Shown: positions 1-8,360 of the stretch, one piece after another
Numbering within the stretch: position 1 is the stretch's first letter
How the letters are laid out: each line of letters starts with the position of its first letter
Assembly: GCA_964356415.1 (NCBI GenBank)
Contig: CAYHHK010000072.1
Span: 1 to 20,523 of the forward strand
Reading direction: 5' to 3'
DNA from: JAPLDB01 sp964356415
GTDB lineage: Bacteria; Bacteroidota; Bacteroidia; AKYH767-A; 2013-40CM-41-45
DNA: 20,523 nucleotides
Notes under the pieces: model-generated
Told to the model about the DNA's origin: nothing
The model's input: only the letters and a program-made list of their open reading frames with translations
Database searches by the model: none
Program-made: the position numbers and the translations under genes

Positions 1-93
1 CAACAAACATGGCTAAGAAAAACAAGTCAGGGCAAATGGGAAACCGCACCGGTAGGAATAAGCATTAGTGTAATCGCCGACGTGGAAAAGTAA
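1..93 (+). CDS. 3' end of an unidentified upstream gene (partial)
   Basis: Frame 1 is open from the window edge to a TAA at 91-93 and gives 30 residues ending in GISISVIADVEK. The composition looks protein-like, and the strand matches xseA downstream, with 220 bp between them. Frame 3 is also open for part of this stretch (a short basic peptide ending near 68), so the frame choice is an inference. No domain can be recognised in so short a tail. It may be the last gene of a transcription unit that ends before the octamer repeats at 171-202. Confidence 0.45.
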   Translation, partial: QQTWLRKTSQGKWETAPVGISISVIADVEK

Positions 94-170
94 TATTATA
101 AAGCGTGCGTTGAATCAGTAAGTATTTTTATTTGGATTTTGTCGAAGGCTGAATGAATCTTCAGATCTGG

Positions 171-202
171 TATCTTTGTATCCTTGTATCCTTGTATTGT
201 TG
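171..202. repeat. Degenerate 8-bp tandem repeat (four units)
   Basis: Four consecutive octamers run tatctttg, tatccttg, tatccttg, tattgttg. The first unit matches the Bacteroidota -7 promoter consensus TAnnTTTG, and the others miss it by one or two bases. No TTTG -33 element sits at the usual distance upstream. The tract lies between the upstream gene end and xseA, 111 bp before the preferred xseA start. It may be a slippage-derived simple repeat, or it may double as a promoter. Confidence 0.7.
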
Positions 203-313
203 TTTTGACCAATTGTCTGTTGCCGGAGGTTGTTTAATCGAAGGAATTCTACGAATAGCATGAGGTTAGACTGGGCGGGGGTCATTATAATTAAATTTGA
301 AATATCTGATGAA

Positions 314-1789
314 ATGCCTGAGGAAATAAACGGAAAAAAGATTTTTACATTGCTGGAAGTTTCGCAAAGCATTCAAAAAATGTTTGCACAGCATTTTGCC
401 GGTGCTTACTGGATAAAGGCGGAGATGAGTAAACTGGGATTGTATGCGCAGTCAGGTCACTGCTTTCCGGAACTCGTAGAGAAAATTGATGGAAAAATAA
501 TAGCAAGGATTGACGCTTTGTTATGGAAGACCGATTATGCAAAGGTCAATGCAAACTTCAAACGAGTGTTGAATGATGAGCTGAAAGATGGTATTAAAAT
601 CTTATTTCTTGCAAAAGTAGAGTACAGTCCTGAATTTGGATTGAAACTTAGAATACTGGATATAGATCCTGCTTTTACACTGGGAGATTTTGAAAGAGAG
701 AAGCAGGAGACAATCAGGAAATTAATTGAAGAGGGAATATTCACCGGAAATAAGGCAGTAAAATTTCCTTTGCTCCCACAGCGAATTGCGATTATTTCTG
801 ACAAAGACAGCAGGGGCTATCAGGATTTTCTGAATGTTTTTGAAGCAGCAAAGAAGTCGTGGGGATATGAATTTTTTTATATGATTTTTCCGGCTGCTCT
901 GCAAGGTGATAAGGCAATTGCTACCATTCCCGCCCAGCTGGAAAGGATTCGAAAGGTCAGGCTTCATTTCGATGTTGTTGCAATTATCAGAGGTGGGGGA
1001 GGGGAGCTTAGTTTCGTCTGCTATAATAACTATGCATTGACAAAGGCAATTGCTACATTTCCATTGCCGGTGGTGACAGGGATTGGCCACGTTACCAACC
1101 TTACTGTGGTTGATATGGTCGCAAATCATAGTGCCATTACGCCAACAAAACTGGCAGAATATTTAATTCAGAAATTTCATAACTTTTCTGTTCCTGTTCA
1201 GGATGCATTGAAGAGTATTAGTGATTTGTCCCGGCGCCTGCTTACAGAGGAAAAAACAAAATTTCAAGGTGAGACAAAGTTGTTTCGTTCAGTAACGCTC
1301 AATCTCCTGCAGACAGGAAATAATTCTTTAAAGGAAAGTAGCCGGTCGCTGATTCTGCAATCACTCTTCATTTTTAAAAGAGAAAATGAATGCATATTCA
1401 ATATCAGGAAGGAGATTTTCAAAGGATATTCGGTATTTTGTAATTCATCAAAGCTTCGCCTTATTCAGTTGGGTAGTAGTATAAAAAAAGATACATTGGC
1501 CAAAGTAAGTCAATTGTTCGGTTTACTCTCACAGAAATCACAGCAGGTTGGCATCGGCGCAAAGGGAATATTAAAAGTAAATAATTCAGACCTGTTAAAC
1601 CTGCAGAAAAATATTGAAATTTTAAGTCCGGAGAACATCCTGAAGAGGGGCTATAGCATATCCCTTCTGAACGGGAAGATGCTAATGTCCCACAAGGGAG
1701 TAAAAAAAGGAGATATTATAAAAACAATAATTCAAGATGGTGAAATTTCAAGTACTGTAAATAATACATCTAAATCAGCCAACCAATGA
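314..1789 (+). CDS. xseA: Exodeoxyribonuclease VII large subunit
   Basis: Large subunit of ExoVII, a cytoplasmic nuclease that degrades single-stranded DNA from both ends to short acid-soluble oligonucleotides and works with XseB. From the ATG at 314 the protein has 491 residues, near the family norm. It has an N-terminal OB-fold (about 10-118), a catalytic domain (about 120-330) with GYQDF (Asp171), IRGGGGE (Arg226) and GIGHVTN (His259), and a helical C-terminal part. The reading frame opens upstream at a TTG (230), but a GGAGG directly abuts that codon and the extra residues match no family sequence. The ATG at 314 starts just before the conserved FTLLEVSQSIQ helix and is preferred. The residue aligned with a catalytic Asp in E. 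coli is Asn262 here. The stop overlaps the xseB start, implying translational coupling. Confidence 0.95.
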   Translation: MPEEINGKKIFTLLEVSQSIQKMFAQHFAGAYWIKAEMSKLGLYAQSGHCFPELVEKIDGKIIARIDALLWKTDYAKVNANFKRVLNDELKDGIKILFLAKVEYSPEFGLKLRILDIDPAFTLGDFEREKQETIRKLIEEGIFTGNKAVKFPLLPQRIAIISDKDSRGYQDFLNVFEAAKKSWGYEFFYMIFPAALQGDKAIATIPAQLERIRKVRLHFDVVAIIRGGGGELSFVCYNNYALTKAIATFPLPVVTGIGHVTNLTVVDMVANHSAITPTKLAEYLIQKFHNFSVPVQDALKSISDLSRRLLTEEKTKFQGETKLFRSVTLNLLQTGNNSLKESSRSLILQSLFIFKRENECIFNIRKEIFKGYSVFCNSSKLRLIQLGSSIKKDTLAKVSQLFGLLSQKSQQVGIGAKGILKVNNSDLLNLQKNIEILSPENILKRGYSISLLNGKMLMSHKGVKKGDIIKTIIQDGEISSTVNNTSKSANQ

Positions 1790-1998
1790 ATGAACAAATA
1801 AATTATTCAGATGCATTTGAGGAACTACAAGCAATTGTCGCTGAGATCGAACAGGGAGAAATTTCTGTTGATGAACTTTCTCAGAAGGTTAAAAGGGCAG
1901 CACAGCTGATAAAAATATGCAAAAGAAAACTTTTATCTACTGAGGAAGACGTAAATAAAATATTGGCGGAACTTGATGACTCGAATGCTGGCAAGTGA
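1786..1998 (+). CDS. xseB: Exodeoxyribonuclease VII small subunit
   Basis: A 70-residue protein with the XseB pattern: a YSDAFEELQAIVAEIEQGE helix, then SVDELSQKVKRA, a KICKRKL segment and an EEDVNKILAEL end. Family members are about 60-90 residues long and form the helical part of ExoVII that binds several copies around XseA. The ATG overlaps the xseA stop as ATGA, so the pair is almost certainly co-transcribed and coupled. Nothing is missing relative to the family. Confidence 0.93.
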   Translation: MNEQINYSDAFEELQAIVAEIEQGEISVDELSQKVKRAAQLIKICKRKLLSTEEDVNKILAELDDSNAGK

Positions 1999-2241
1999 TG
2001 ATTGGTATGAATATGATTTTTGGTGACGGCTTGATGCAGGACATTATATTCGAAAAAATAATCCCTTTCAACTATTCCATGATGTACCGGAGGTCAGTGA
2101 AATTGTCTATAGTGAATTGAGGACTTTTTCAGTTTCTGCTTTTAAATGGAATTAAAAAGGAATTCCCCTATCTCGCCAAAACAATGATTAAAGGATTTAA
2201 TCTGAGGCTTTATTAAGCACCGATAGCAATAAATTTAGGGG
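1999..2241. other. Gap between convergent genes with an interrupted open frame
   Basis: No complete gene is evident. One frame starts with ATG at 1985 inside xseB, meets a TGA at 2024-2026 and then runs open to a TAA at 2153-2155. The 42 codons after the TGA look protein-like (RLDAGHYIRKNNPFQLF at their start). Another frame, ATG 1998 to TGA 2118-2120, overlaps the xseB stop and encodes 40 residues. I recognise neither. This may be a decayed gene or chance. No convincing terminator hairpin was seen before the convergent gene that ends at 2242. Confidence 0.3.
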
Positions 2242-3843
2242 TTACAATTTAATAAATTTCTTCATCTCATACTTGTTTTTCATATCACTTACTTTCACAA
2301 AGTAAATACCATTATTGAAATCACTGATATCAACTTTTACCGTACCGTTTCCATTTGATTCAAATAAGATTTCGCCAAGCGTGTTGTAAATTTGAAATTG
2401 GTAATTATTAATCTCACTGAAAGATAAATTGATCTCAGAGTTTGTGGGATTAGGAAAGAGAGAAACAACTTGTTTTACTGAACTTTCATTCAATGCAGTT
2501 GGTGTATAAGTGCACAAAGATGATTGCCTGTGAATATCATTTTGAAACATCAGCCAGTCTGGACCATTTCCTTTGCCTGTTGAAATCATATATGCACGTC
2601 CGAAATCATTTTGAAAGGCGGGATACTCGGCATGTCCGCCAACAATAAAGACATCGAGTGTATCATCATTGTCAAAATCGGCAACAAGCGGTGCATGGTC
2701 GAGTTCAAAATCAGGATGGCCATAGTGTGCCGCTAGGTCAAGTGACCAGATAAGGCTGCCATCATTTCCGTTTAATGCCAGCACTTTGCCGCCGTTTGTT
2801 CCAAATATTACATCCGGAAAAATGTCATTATTAATGTCTGCAATCGCAGCCCCTCGGAAGGACTGCTCATAGCCGGGAATGTTATACTGCCATTTTAAAC
2901 CTCCTGTGTTTGATAGAGCATATACTTTGTATGCACTTACAAATACCACGTCACAACTTCCGTCATTATCAATATCAGCAATTGTTGCGGGTGAGCCGAT
3001 ATATCCACCTGTGGCAGTAAATTTCCAGTTAGTGGTTCCGTCTTCGCCATTGATACAATACAAAGTATCATTGTAAGAGCCAACTACCAATTCCGGTTTC
3101 CCGTCATTATCGAGATCTGCCACTGCTGTTCCGTGATACATGTAATCATGAACGGGATATGACCAAAGCAATGCCTGGTTGTTGCCATGAAAGGCATATA
3201 TGCTGTCCTCTCCATTATAATTCCATGTTCCGACAACAAAGTCCAACTGGCCGTTATTGTCAAGATCAACAATAGTGGGTGCTGTCTGGATTGATGAGTT
3301 GATATCGACAGGAATATCCCAGGCACTTGTTCCATCTTCAGCATTGATACATCTTACATATCCACCAAATTCACCATGAAGAATTTCTGGCTTGCCGTCA
3401 TTATCAAGATCAGCAATTGTTGGTGGTGAATCGCTGCCTCGGGTATTTAGCTGCCACTTTACCGAACCCGATAAACCATTAAAACAATATGTAACAGGAT
3501 TGCATGAACTTGGTACGATCACTTCAATGAGAGAATCATTGTCAACATCATAAATTAGCGGAGCAACATCATTGCAGCCTTCTGCACCCGGAAAATGTGT
3601 ATTGTATTTCCAAAGTAATGAGCCATCATCGGCATTCAGTGCATAAACTGAACTGTCATTCCTGTAGCAGCCGAAAACAACCTCAAGAAATCCATCACCG
3701 TCAATATCGCTTGCAGCTGACTGGCCAAAGGATGCATCATGTGTATCGTACCACCATTTGATTACAGGTGTTTGGGCATCACATACAAATGTAGAATTAC
3801 AGCTATACAAGATTATTGCTGCATGAAATATTTTTTTTATCAT
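2242..3843 (-). CDS. Secreted FG-GAP/VCBS beta-propeller protein with T9SS sorting domain
   Basis: A 533-residue secreted protein. A hydrophobic N-terminal segment ends near VCDAQ (about residue 23), a plausible signal peptidase I site. The body carries eight calcium-loop repeats of the D-x-D-x-D-G type, such as DIDGDGFLEVVFG at 46-58, DLDNDGKPEILHG and DLDNDGKPELVVG. They alternate with PQQ-like strands (ALNADDGSLLWKY, CINGEDGTTNWKF), which indicates an integrin-like or PQQ-like beta-propeller. The last 70 or so residues are a T9SS type A sorting domain (SLFPNPTNSEINLSF, NGIYFVKV, KKFIKL), so the protein is probably exported by T9SS and attached or released at the surface. The ligand is unknown. 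It is transcribed away from the protease at 3952, with a shared 108-bp spacer. Confidence 0.92.
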   Translation of the reverse strand: MIKKIFHAAIILYSCNSTFVCDAQTPVIKWWYDTHDASFGQSAASDIDGDGFLEVVFGCYRNDSSVYALNADDGSLLWKYNTHFPGAEGCNDVAPLIYDVDNDSLIEVIVPSSCNPVTYCFNGLSGSVKWQLNTRGSDSPPTIADLDNDGKPEILHGEFGGYVRCINAEDGTSAWDIPVDINSSIQTAPTIVDLDNNGQLDFVVGTWNYNGEDSIYAFHGNNQALLWSYPVHDYMYHGTAVADLDNDGKPELVVGSYNDTLYCINGEDGTTNWKFTATGGYIGSPATIADIDNDGSCDVVFVSAYKVYALSNTGGLKWQYNIPGYEQSFRGAAIADINNDIFPDVIFGTNGGKVLALNGNDGSLIWSLDLAAHYGHPDFELDHAPLVADFDNDDTLDVFIVGGHAEYPAFQNDFGRAYMISTGKGNGPDWLMFQNDIHRQSSLCTYTPTALNESSVKQVVSLFPNPTNSEINLSFSEINNYQFQIYNTLGEILFESNGNGTVKVDISDFNNGIYFVKVSDMKNKYEMKKFIKL

Positions 3844-3874
3844 AAGAATCCAAGTTATTAAACCTCCCTTGGTG

Positions 3875-3882
3875 TAAAGGTA
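3875..3882 (-). promoter_or_regulatory. Possible -7 box of the FG-GAP protein gene
   Basis: On the minus strand the sequence reads TACCTTTA, one base off the Bacteroidota TAnnTTTG consensus. It lies about 32 bp upstream of the ATG at 3843. No clear TTTG -33 element was found, so this is a weak call. Confidence 0.3.
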
Positions 3883-3918
3883 TGTAAATAGTTTTTATGA
3901 ATTATTCAGCCCTTTTTC

Positions 3919-3926
3919 TATATTTG
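3919..3926 (+). promoter_or_regulatory. Probable -7 promoter box of the M43 protease gene
   Basis: TATATTTG matches the Bacteroidota TAnnTTTG consensus exactly. It ends 25 bp before the ATG at 3952, which leaves a short leader. A weak TTATG at 3895-3899, about 19 bp upstream, could serve as the -33 element. Together with 3875-3882 it would make a divergent promoter region. Confidence 0.5.
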
Positions 3927-3951
3927 GCAACGCCCTTTAAAAATTTTGCAG

Positions 3952-6900
3952 ATGACCAAAAATATTTTCCTCATTTTCTTGTTCTTTATTTTACTCTTGT
4001 CGAATACAATTAGTGCCCAATGGCGCTGCGCCGATGATATTCTTGACAGCATTACCCGTGAAGCTGTTCCCCATTACGATGAGATCTTTCAGCGGGAAAA
4101 CCAGAAACTTAACAACTATATCAATACACATTTGCCGGATGCAAATGCTCGTGGCCATTTGAAGAATCCGCTTCAGCAATCAACTGCTACTTATCTCATT
4201 CCTGTTGTTTTTCATATTGTGCATCCTGCCGGACAGGCATATGGAACAGGAACAAACATCAGTTACGCCCAGATCCTCTCACAGCTTAATGCCATGAATG
4301 CTGCATTTGCAAAGGATTACCCGGCCTATAATGGGGAGTCGCACCCTGCTTATGCACAGAATACTGACATACAGTTTTGCATGGCGCGCATTCCAATGCC
4401 CGGAAACCTGATCTGGTACAATGGTCCGGGCGGGACTGAATTCGGTGTCATGCGCTATGATGATCCCACAGGTGCTTACAATCATTCTATAGGTAATGCA
4501 GGAGCACAGGACTTGTTGAACATCACACATCCGACTGCAGCGTATTTTCCCTTTGATGATTACTTGAACATCTGGGCTGTCAGCACCATTAGCGGTGGTG
4601 GCGGCGGAACGGTTATGGGTTATGCTCCGCGTCCAATTCTGGCTTCCTATCCTCTTGAGGGACTTGTGATGCGTTCCGATATCTGTGGTGACAACAGCAC
4701 AGGAAATAATTTCGCTTTGGGATTTGGTCTCACTGAGGGCAAAGTAGCTTGTCATGAGATAGGGCACTACTTAAACCTGTACCATATTTTTCAGGATGGC
4801 TGTGCAGGATTAAATGCTGCCGGATCTTCTACTGATGCTTGCGACCTTAATGGTGATTTTATTTGCGATACAGAACCTTGTACCACAACGAATGTTCCCT
4901 GCGGTACAGTGTACAATACCTGTACTGCCAATTATGCAACCGGAACCACCAACAACGACATGACGGAAAGTTACATGAGTTACAGTGACGACAACTGCAT
5001 GAATACTTTTACGCTGAACCAGTGCCAGCGCATGTGGGCAACACTTGGAACGCTGAGAAGTAATTTATGGAGCACTTCCAACCTCATCGCAACAGGCGTT
5101 CAGGGCAATAGCGGCTGCGTCCCTTCATTCCTGGTGAGTTCGATCAACATTCCTTCCGGAACTTTTTGCGCAGGAACATCAGTCGCTTTCAGTAATCCTG
5201 TCAATGGCAATACTGCTGTAAGCTGGAGTTGGCAATTCCCCGGCGGTGTTCCTGCTACGGCAACCACTGCTTCTGTGAATGTGACATATTCAACACAAGG
5301 GCTTCACAAAGCTTATCTGCTTGTCAGCGATGGAACAGCTTCTATATTTGACTCAATTGATGTAGCTGTGATCAACTGTACCCTCGATTCAACATTGCTT
5401 GGAAGAAGTAACTGGTTCTGGGGTAATTATGCATCCATGGATTTCTCCTCTGGTACCGCTGTCGCAAACAGCGATGCCAATGTAAATGCTACGGTTGATG
5501 GATTTGAGTCATCTGTTGTGCAGAATGATGAACATGGTAACCTTTTGTTTTATAGTGACGGAAAAAATCTTTGGGACAGGAATCATGTACAGATAAATGT
5601 GGCACCAATATTTTCCTGGAATAATGCTACCGTTCCCGGACTGATCATTGTTCCATATCCCAAGCACACAGGCAAGTACTATATTGTTAGTGCGCCTCCG
5701 GGTTACCTGAATAATCTCGGACCACAGTTTGTGATGGTTGACATCATTGCCAATTCAGTTACACCGGCAGTGCGCTTCAATCATCCGTCAATACCAACTT
5801 CAGTGAGCGAATGCCTCACTGCTGTACCGCATTGCAACGGTATTGATTATTGGGTTGTGATCAAAGGCTATCCCGGCGACGGAAAATTTTATTCAATCCT
5901 TGTCACACAGGATGGAATGCAGGCCGGGGCGCAACCTGTTATATCTGCAAACTTTTACACTTCTTATTCAGCGCAGATCAAAGGGAATCACAAAGGCAAT
6001 AAAATTGGCATGGCCATTTTCTCAAGCGCCGCTTATGTTTTTGCTGAATATGATTTTGACCAGGCGACAGGCGTTGTTTCAAATCAATTTCTGGTGCCTG
6101 CACAACCCGGTCACCAGGTCGGTCTTGGCCTAGTGTATAGTATAAACGATAGCGTTATCTATTCTATTCAAAGTTTTGGCGGTGGTGTTTCAAAGTTATA
6201 CAAGTATGATGCAACAAATCTTTCTGCACCGGGCTTCCTCATGCAGGATCCTGTTGAGTCATTGTATCTTGAAGTAGGTCCTGATCATAACGTTTACCTC
6301 GCACAGACCGGTTGGAATACACCTTTCATGGACATGATCATCAATGCAGATTCTTATGCAAACTCAGCTTTTGTATTAAATGGCGTTGACTTTACCGGCA
6401 TTACACCGGGCCCTCCATATTTTGTCCAGACGCATGTCTATTGCGGAGTTCCGAATTTCATAGACGCACTGCCTCCTCCTGAATTGCCTGTTGATTTTGC
6501 TTACTCCAATGTAAACTGTAACACGATTAATTTTATTATTGATTCCTGCTGGCAGAAATATACAGCTACATGGGATTTTGGTGATGGCTCAGGGACCTTC
6601 ATAGGATTGAACCTGACCCATAACTATGCAATCGATGGAAACTATTCAGTAACAATGACACTAAGTTATGGATCATTCAGTTTTCCTGCTGTCATTCACG
6701 TGGTTAATATTTTTACTCCGGGTACTAGCCTCATTCAGGGGCCTGATACAGCCTGTACCAACACCACATTTCCTTATGTCTATTATGTCCCGCAGGTGAA
6801 CGGAGCAACATATAACTGGACAACTGCAAGAGGAACAGTGGTTGGATTTAACAACACAAACACTTTTACGGTTACATACACCAATTTTGCAATTGGCTAC

Positions 6901-7488
6901 GACACCATCAGGGTGGTATGTACCGGCAATGGATGCACATTCATCAGCACAATGATCGTTTTGGTCTCCAATGCACATGACGTAGGTTTAGTGCTTGATC
7001 CGGATATCCTGTGTGATACTGAAATTATACTGCTTGAAGGCGGAACCCCTCCGGGAGGCATTTATGTCCTCAATGGTGCTGCAACTGATTCTGCACATGG
7101 CTCTTTGCTGGGCACCGGACAATTCATTGTCACTTATTATTATACTGACGGACTAGGCTGTTATTCCCAGGCAGATGATACGCTTACAGTCAATTATTGT
7201 CTTTCAGTAATTGACATGGATACCAAGGGGCTTATTTCAGTATTTCCAAATCCAGTAGGTGATATGCTCACCATCAACAGTGCACTCCCGATGGTGAATG
7301 GCAATGTTACGGCCAATAAAATTTCAATTTATAATGTACTTGGTGAGGAAATGATGGTTATCTGTTTGCAAACTGCTTCTTGCCAACTGCCATTTGAAAT
7401 TGATCTTTCAACATTTAATTCCGGAATCTATTTTCTGAAAGTATCCCTGAATAATAACTTTTCCATAATAAAATTAGTGAAGAAATAA
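3952..7488 (+). CDS. Secreted M43-family metalloprotease with PKD, propeller and T9SS domains
   Basis: A 1178-residue multidomain exoprotein. A signal peptide of about 21 residues ends at ISAQ. The pappalysin/cytophagalysin-type (M43) zinc protease domain follows, with HEIGH at 268-272, the third zinc ligand His278 and the Met-turn YMSYSDD around Met342. Next come a PKD-like domain (about 396-476), a surface propeller module beginning at LGRSNWFWGNYASMDF (about 480-840, with the hallmark HCNGIDYW), a second PKD domain with WDFGDGSG (about 844-921) and two Ig-like cysteine-containing modules (about 922-1083). A T9SS type A tail (SVFPNPVGDMLTI, NSGIYFLKV) ends the protein. It is probably a surface or released protein-degrading enzyme. 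The ATG at 3952 is preferred to a TTG two codons earlier. TruA starts 6 bp after the stop. Confidence 0.94.
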   Translation: MTKNIFLIFLFFILLLSNTISAQWRCADDILDSITREAVPHYDEIFQRENQKLNNYINTHLPDANARGHLKNPLQQSTATYLIPVVFHIVHPAGQAYGTGTNISYAQILSQLNAMNAAFAKDYPAYNGESHPAYAQNTDIQFCMARIPMPGNLIWYNGPGGTEFGVMRYDDPTGAYNHSIGNAGAQDLLNITHPTAAYFPFDDYLNIWAVSTISGGGGGTVMGYAPRPILASYPLEGLVMRSDICGDNSTGNNFALGFGLTEGKVACHEIGHYLNLYHIFQDGCAGLNAAGSSTDACDLNGDFICDTEPCTTTNVPCGTVYNTCTANYATGTTNNDMTESYMSYSDDNCMNTFTLNQCQRMWATLGTLRSNLWSTSNLIATGVQGNSGCVPSFLVSSINIPSGTFCAGTSVAFSNPVNGNTAVSWSWQFPGGVPATATTASVNVTYSTQGLHKAYLLVSDGTASIFDSIDVAVINCTLDSTLLGRSNWFWGNYASMDFSSGTAVANSDANVNATVDGFESSVVQNDEHGNLLFYSDGKNLWDRNHVQINVAPIFSWNNATVPGLIIVPYPKHTGKYYIVSAPPGYLNNLGPQFVMVDIIANSVTPAVRFNHPSIPTSVSECLTAVPHCNGIDYWVVIKGYPGDGKFYSILVTQDGMQAGAQPVISANFYTSYSAQIKGNHKGNKIGMAIFSSAAYVFAEYDFDQATGVVSNQFLVPAQPGHQVGLGLVYSINDSVIYSIQSFGGGVSKLYKYDATNLSAPGFLMQDPVESLYLEVGPDHNVYLAQTGWNTPFMDMIINADSYANSAFVLNGVDFTGITPGPPYFVQTHVYCGVPNFIDALPPPELPVDFAYSNVNCNTINFIIDSCWQKYTATWDFGDGSGTFIGLNLTHNYAIDGNYSVTMTLSYGSFSFPAVIHVVNIFTPGTSLIQGPDTACTNTTFPYVYYVPQVNGATYNWTTARGTVVGFNNTNTFTVTYTNFAIGYDTIRVVCTGNGCTFISTMIVLVSNAHDVGLVLDPDILCDTEIILLEGGTPPGGIYVLNGAATDSAHGSLLGTGQFIVTYYYTDGLGCYSQADDTLTVNYCLSVIDMDTKGLISVFPNPVGDMLTINSALPMVNGNVTANKISIYNVLGEEMMVICLQTASCQLPFEIDLSTFNSGIYFLKVSLNNNFSIIKLVKK

Positions 7489-7494
7489 TCCTGC

Positions 7495-8235
7495 ATGCCT
7501 CGCTATTTTCTTCAGTTAAGTTTTCATGGAAAAAAATTTCATGGCTGGCAGGTTCAGGACAATGCCCATAGCGTTCAGGCCGAGATCAACAATGCCCTGA
7601 AAACACTTTTAAGTAAAGATGTTGAAACAACCGGATGTGGCCGTACGGATACCGGTGTGCATGCTTCAGTTTTTTATCTTCATTTTGATGCTGAAGGAAT
7701 AAATGATGAAAAAGATTTTGTTTACCACCTCAATTGCCTTCTGCCTTTTGAGATCGCCATCCAACGGATCATACTGGTGGATGAAAAATCCCATGCGCGC
7801 TACGATGCAACATCGAGAACGTACAGGTATTTCATACATCGATACAAGAACCCTTTTCTGAATGATGTCAGTTATTATTTTCCTTTTCCTGTTGATATTC
7901 AAAGAATGAATGAAGCTGCTGCCATCCTGTATGAACATACTGACTTCGGTTGTTTTTCAAAAAATCGGACGCAGGTAAAAACAAATATTTGTAAAATCAT
8001 GTCCGCGGGCTGGACTGTAAAAGAAGAGCAGTTGATTTTTGAAATTACAGCTGACCGCTTTTTGAGAAATATGGTGCGGGCAATTGTGGGAACACTATTG
8101 GAAGTTGGTGAGGGGCACATTTCGCATACAGATTTTGCTGAGATAATAGAAAATAAAAAACGTTCCGGTGCCGGTGCTTCCGTACCGGGTCATGGTTTGT
8201 TTCTCGCTAATGTGAGTTATTCTTACATCTCTTGA
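7495..8235 (+). CDS. truA: tRNA pseudouridine(38-40) synthase TruA
   Basis: A 246-residue protein of normal TruA length. TruA isomerises uridines 38, 39 and 40 in the anticodon stem-loop of many tRNAs, in the cytoplasm. The N-terminal RYFLQLSFHGKKFHGWQVQ strand and the catalytic loop GCGRTDTGVHA, with Asp52 as the nucleophile, are intact. The C-terminal part carries FLRNMVRAIVGTLLEVG, another family hallmark. The ATG lies 6 bp after the stop of the secreted protease, so the two may share a transcript despite unrelated roles. No separate promoter was seen in that spacing. Confidence 0.98.
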   Translation: MPRYFLQLSFHGKKFHGWQVQDNAHSVQAEINNALKTLLSKDVETTGCGRTDTGVHASVFYLHFDAEGINDEKDFVYHLNCLLPFEIAIQRIILVDEKSHARYDATSRTYRYFIHRYKNPFLNDVSYYFPFPVDIQRMNEAAAILYEHTDFGCFSKNRTQVKTNICKIMSAGWTVKEEQLIFEITADRFLRNMVRAIVGTLLEVGEGHISHTDFAEIIENKKRSGAGASVPGHGLFLANVSYSYIS

Positions 8236-8312
8236 AAATAAGCTTAAAAAAAACTTTTTCCTCCTTTTTTGTAAGGATAAGGGAAATTTAGAGGGAACAT
8301 AAAAGGCTCCAT

Positions 8313-8358
8313 AGGGTATTTATTTCACTAGGCCCATAATAGGCATAGTTCATACCCT
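8313..8358 (+). promoter_or_regulatory. Leader hairpin directly before the CotH/LTD gene start
   Basis: Two nested stems lie in the leader. The outer stem AGGGTAT (8313-8319) pairs perfectly with ATACCCT (8352-8358). The inner stem ACTAGGCC (8327-8334) pairs with GGCATAGT (8342-8349) at seven of eight positions, around a 7-nt loop. The 3' arm ends 2 nt before the ATG at 8361, so the folded RNA would cover the ribosome landing region. Its function is inferred only from position. Confidence 0.5.
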
Positions 8359-8360
8359 CG

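Noticed and set aside
230..313. Upstream extension of xseA from a TTG at 230
   Set aside because: GGAGG abuts the TTG with no spacing, and the extra 28 residues do not resemble the family. The ATG at 314 precedes the conserved N-terminal helix.
4279..4767. 162-residue minus-strand frame within the protease gene
   Set aside because: It lies wholly opposite the clearly coding M43 domain, and its product has no recognisable domain or signal.
8236..8280. A-run followed by T-run after truA as a terminator
   Set aside because: The A/T runs could pair only weakly and have no GC-containing stem, so no intrinsic terminator can be supported.
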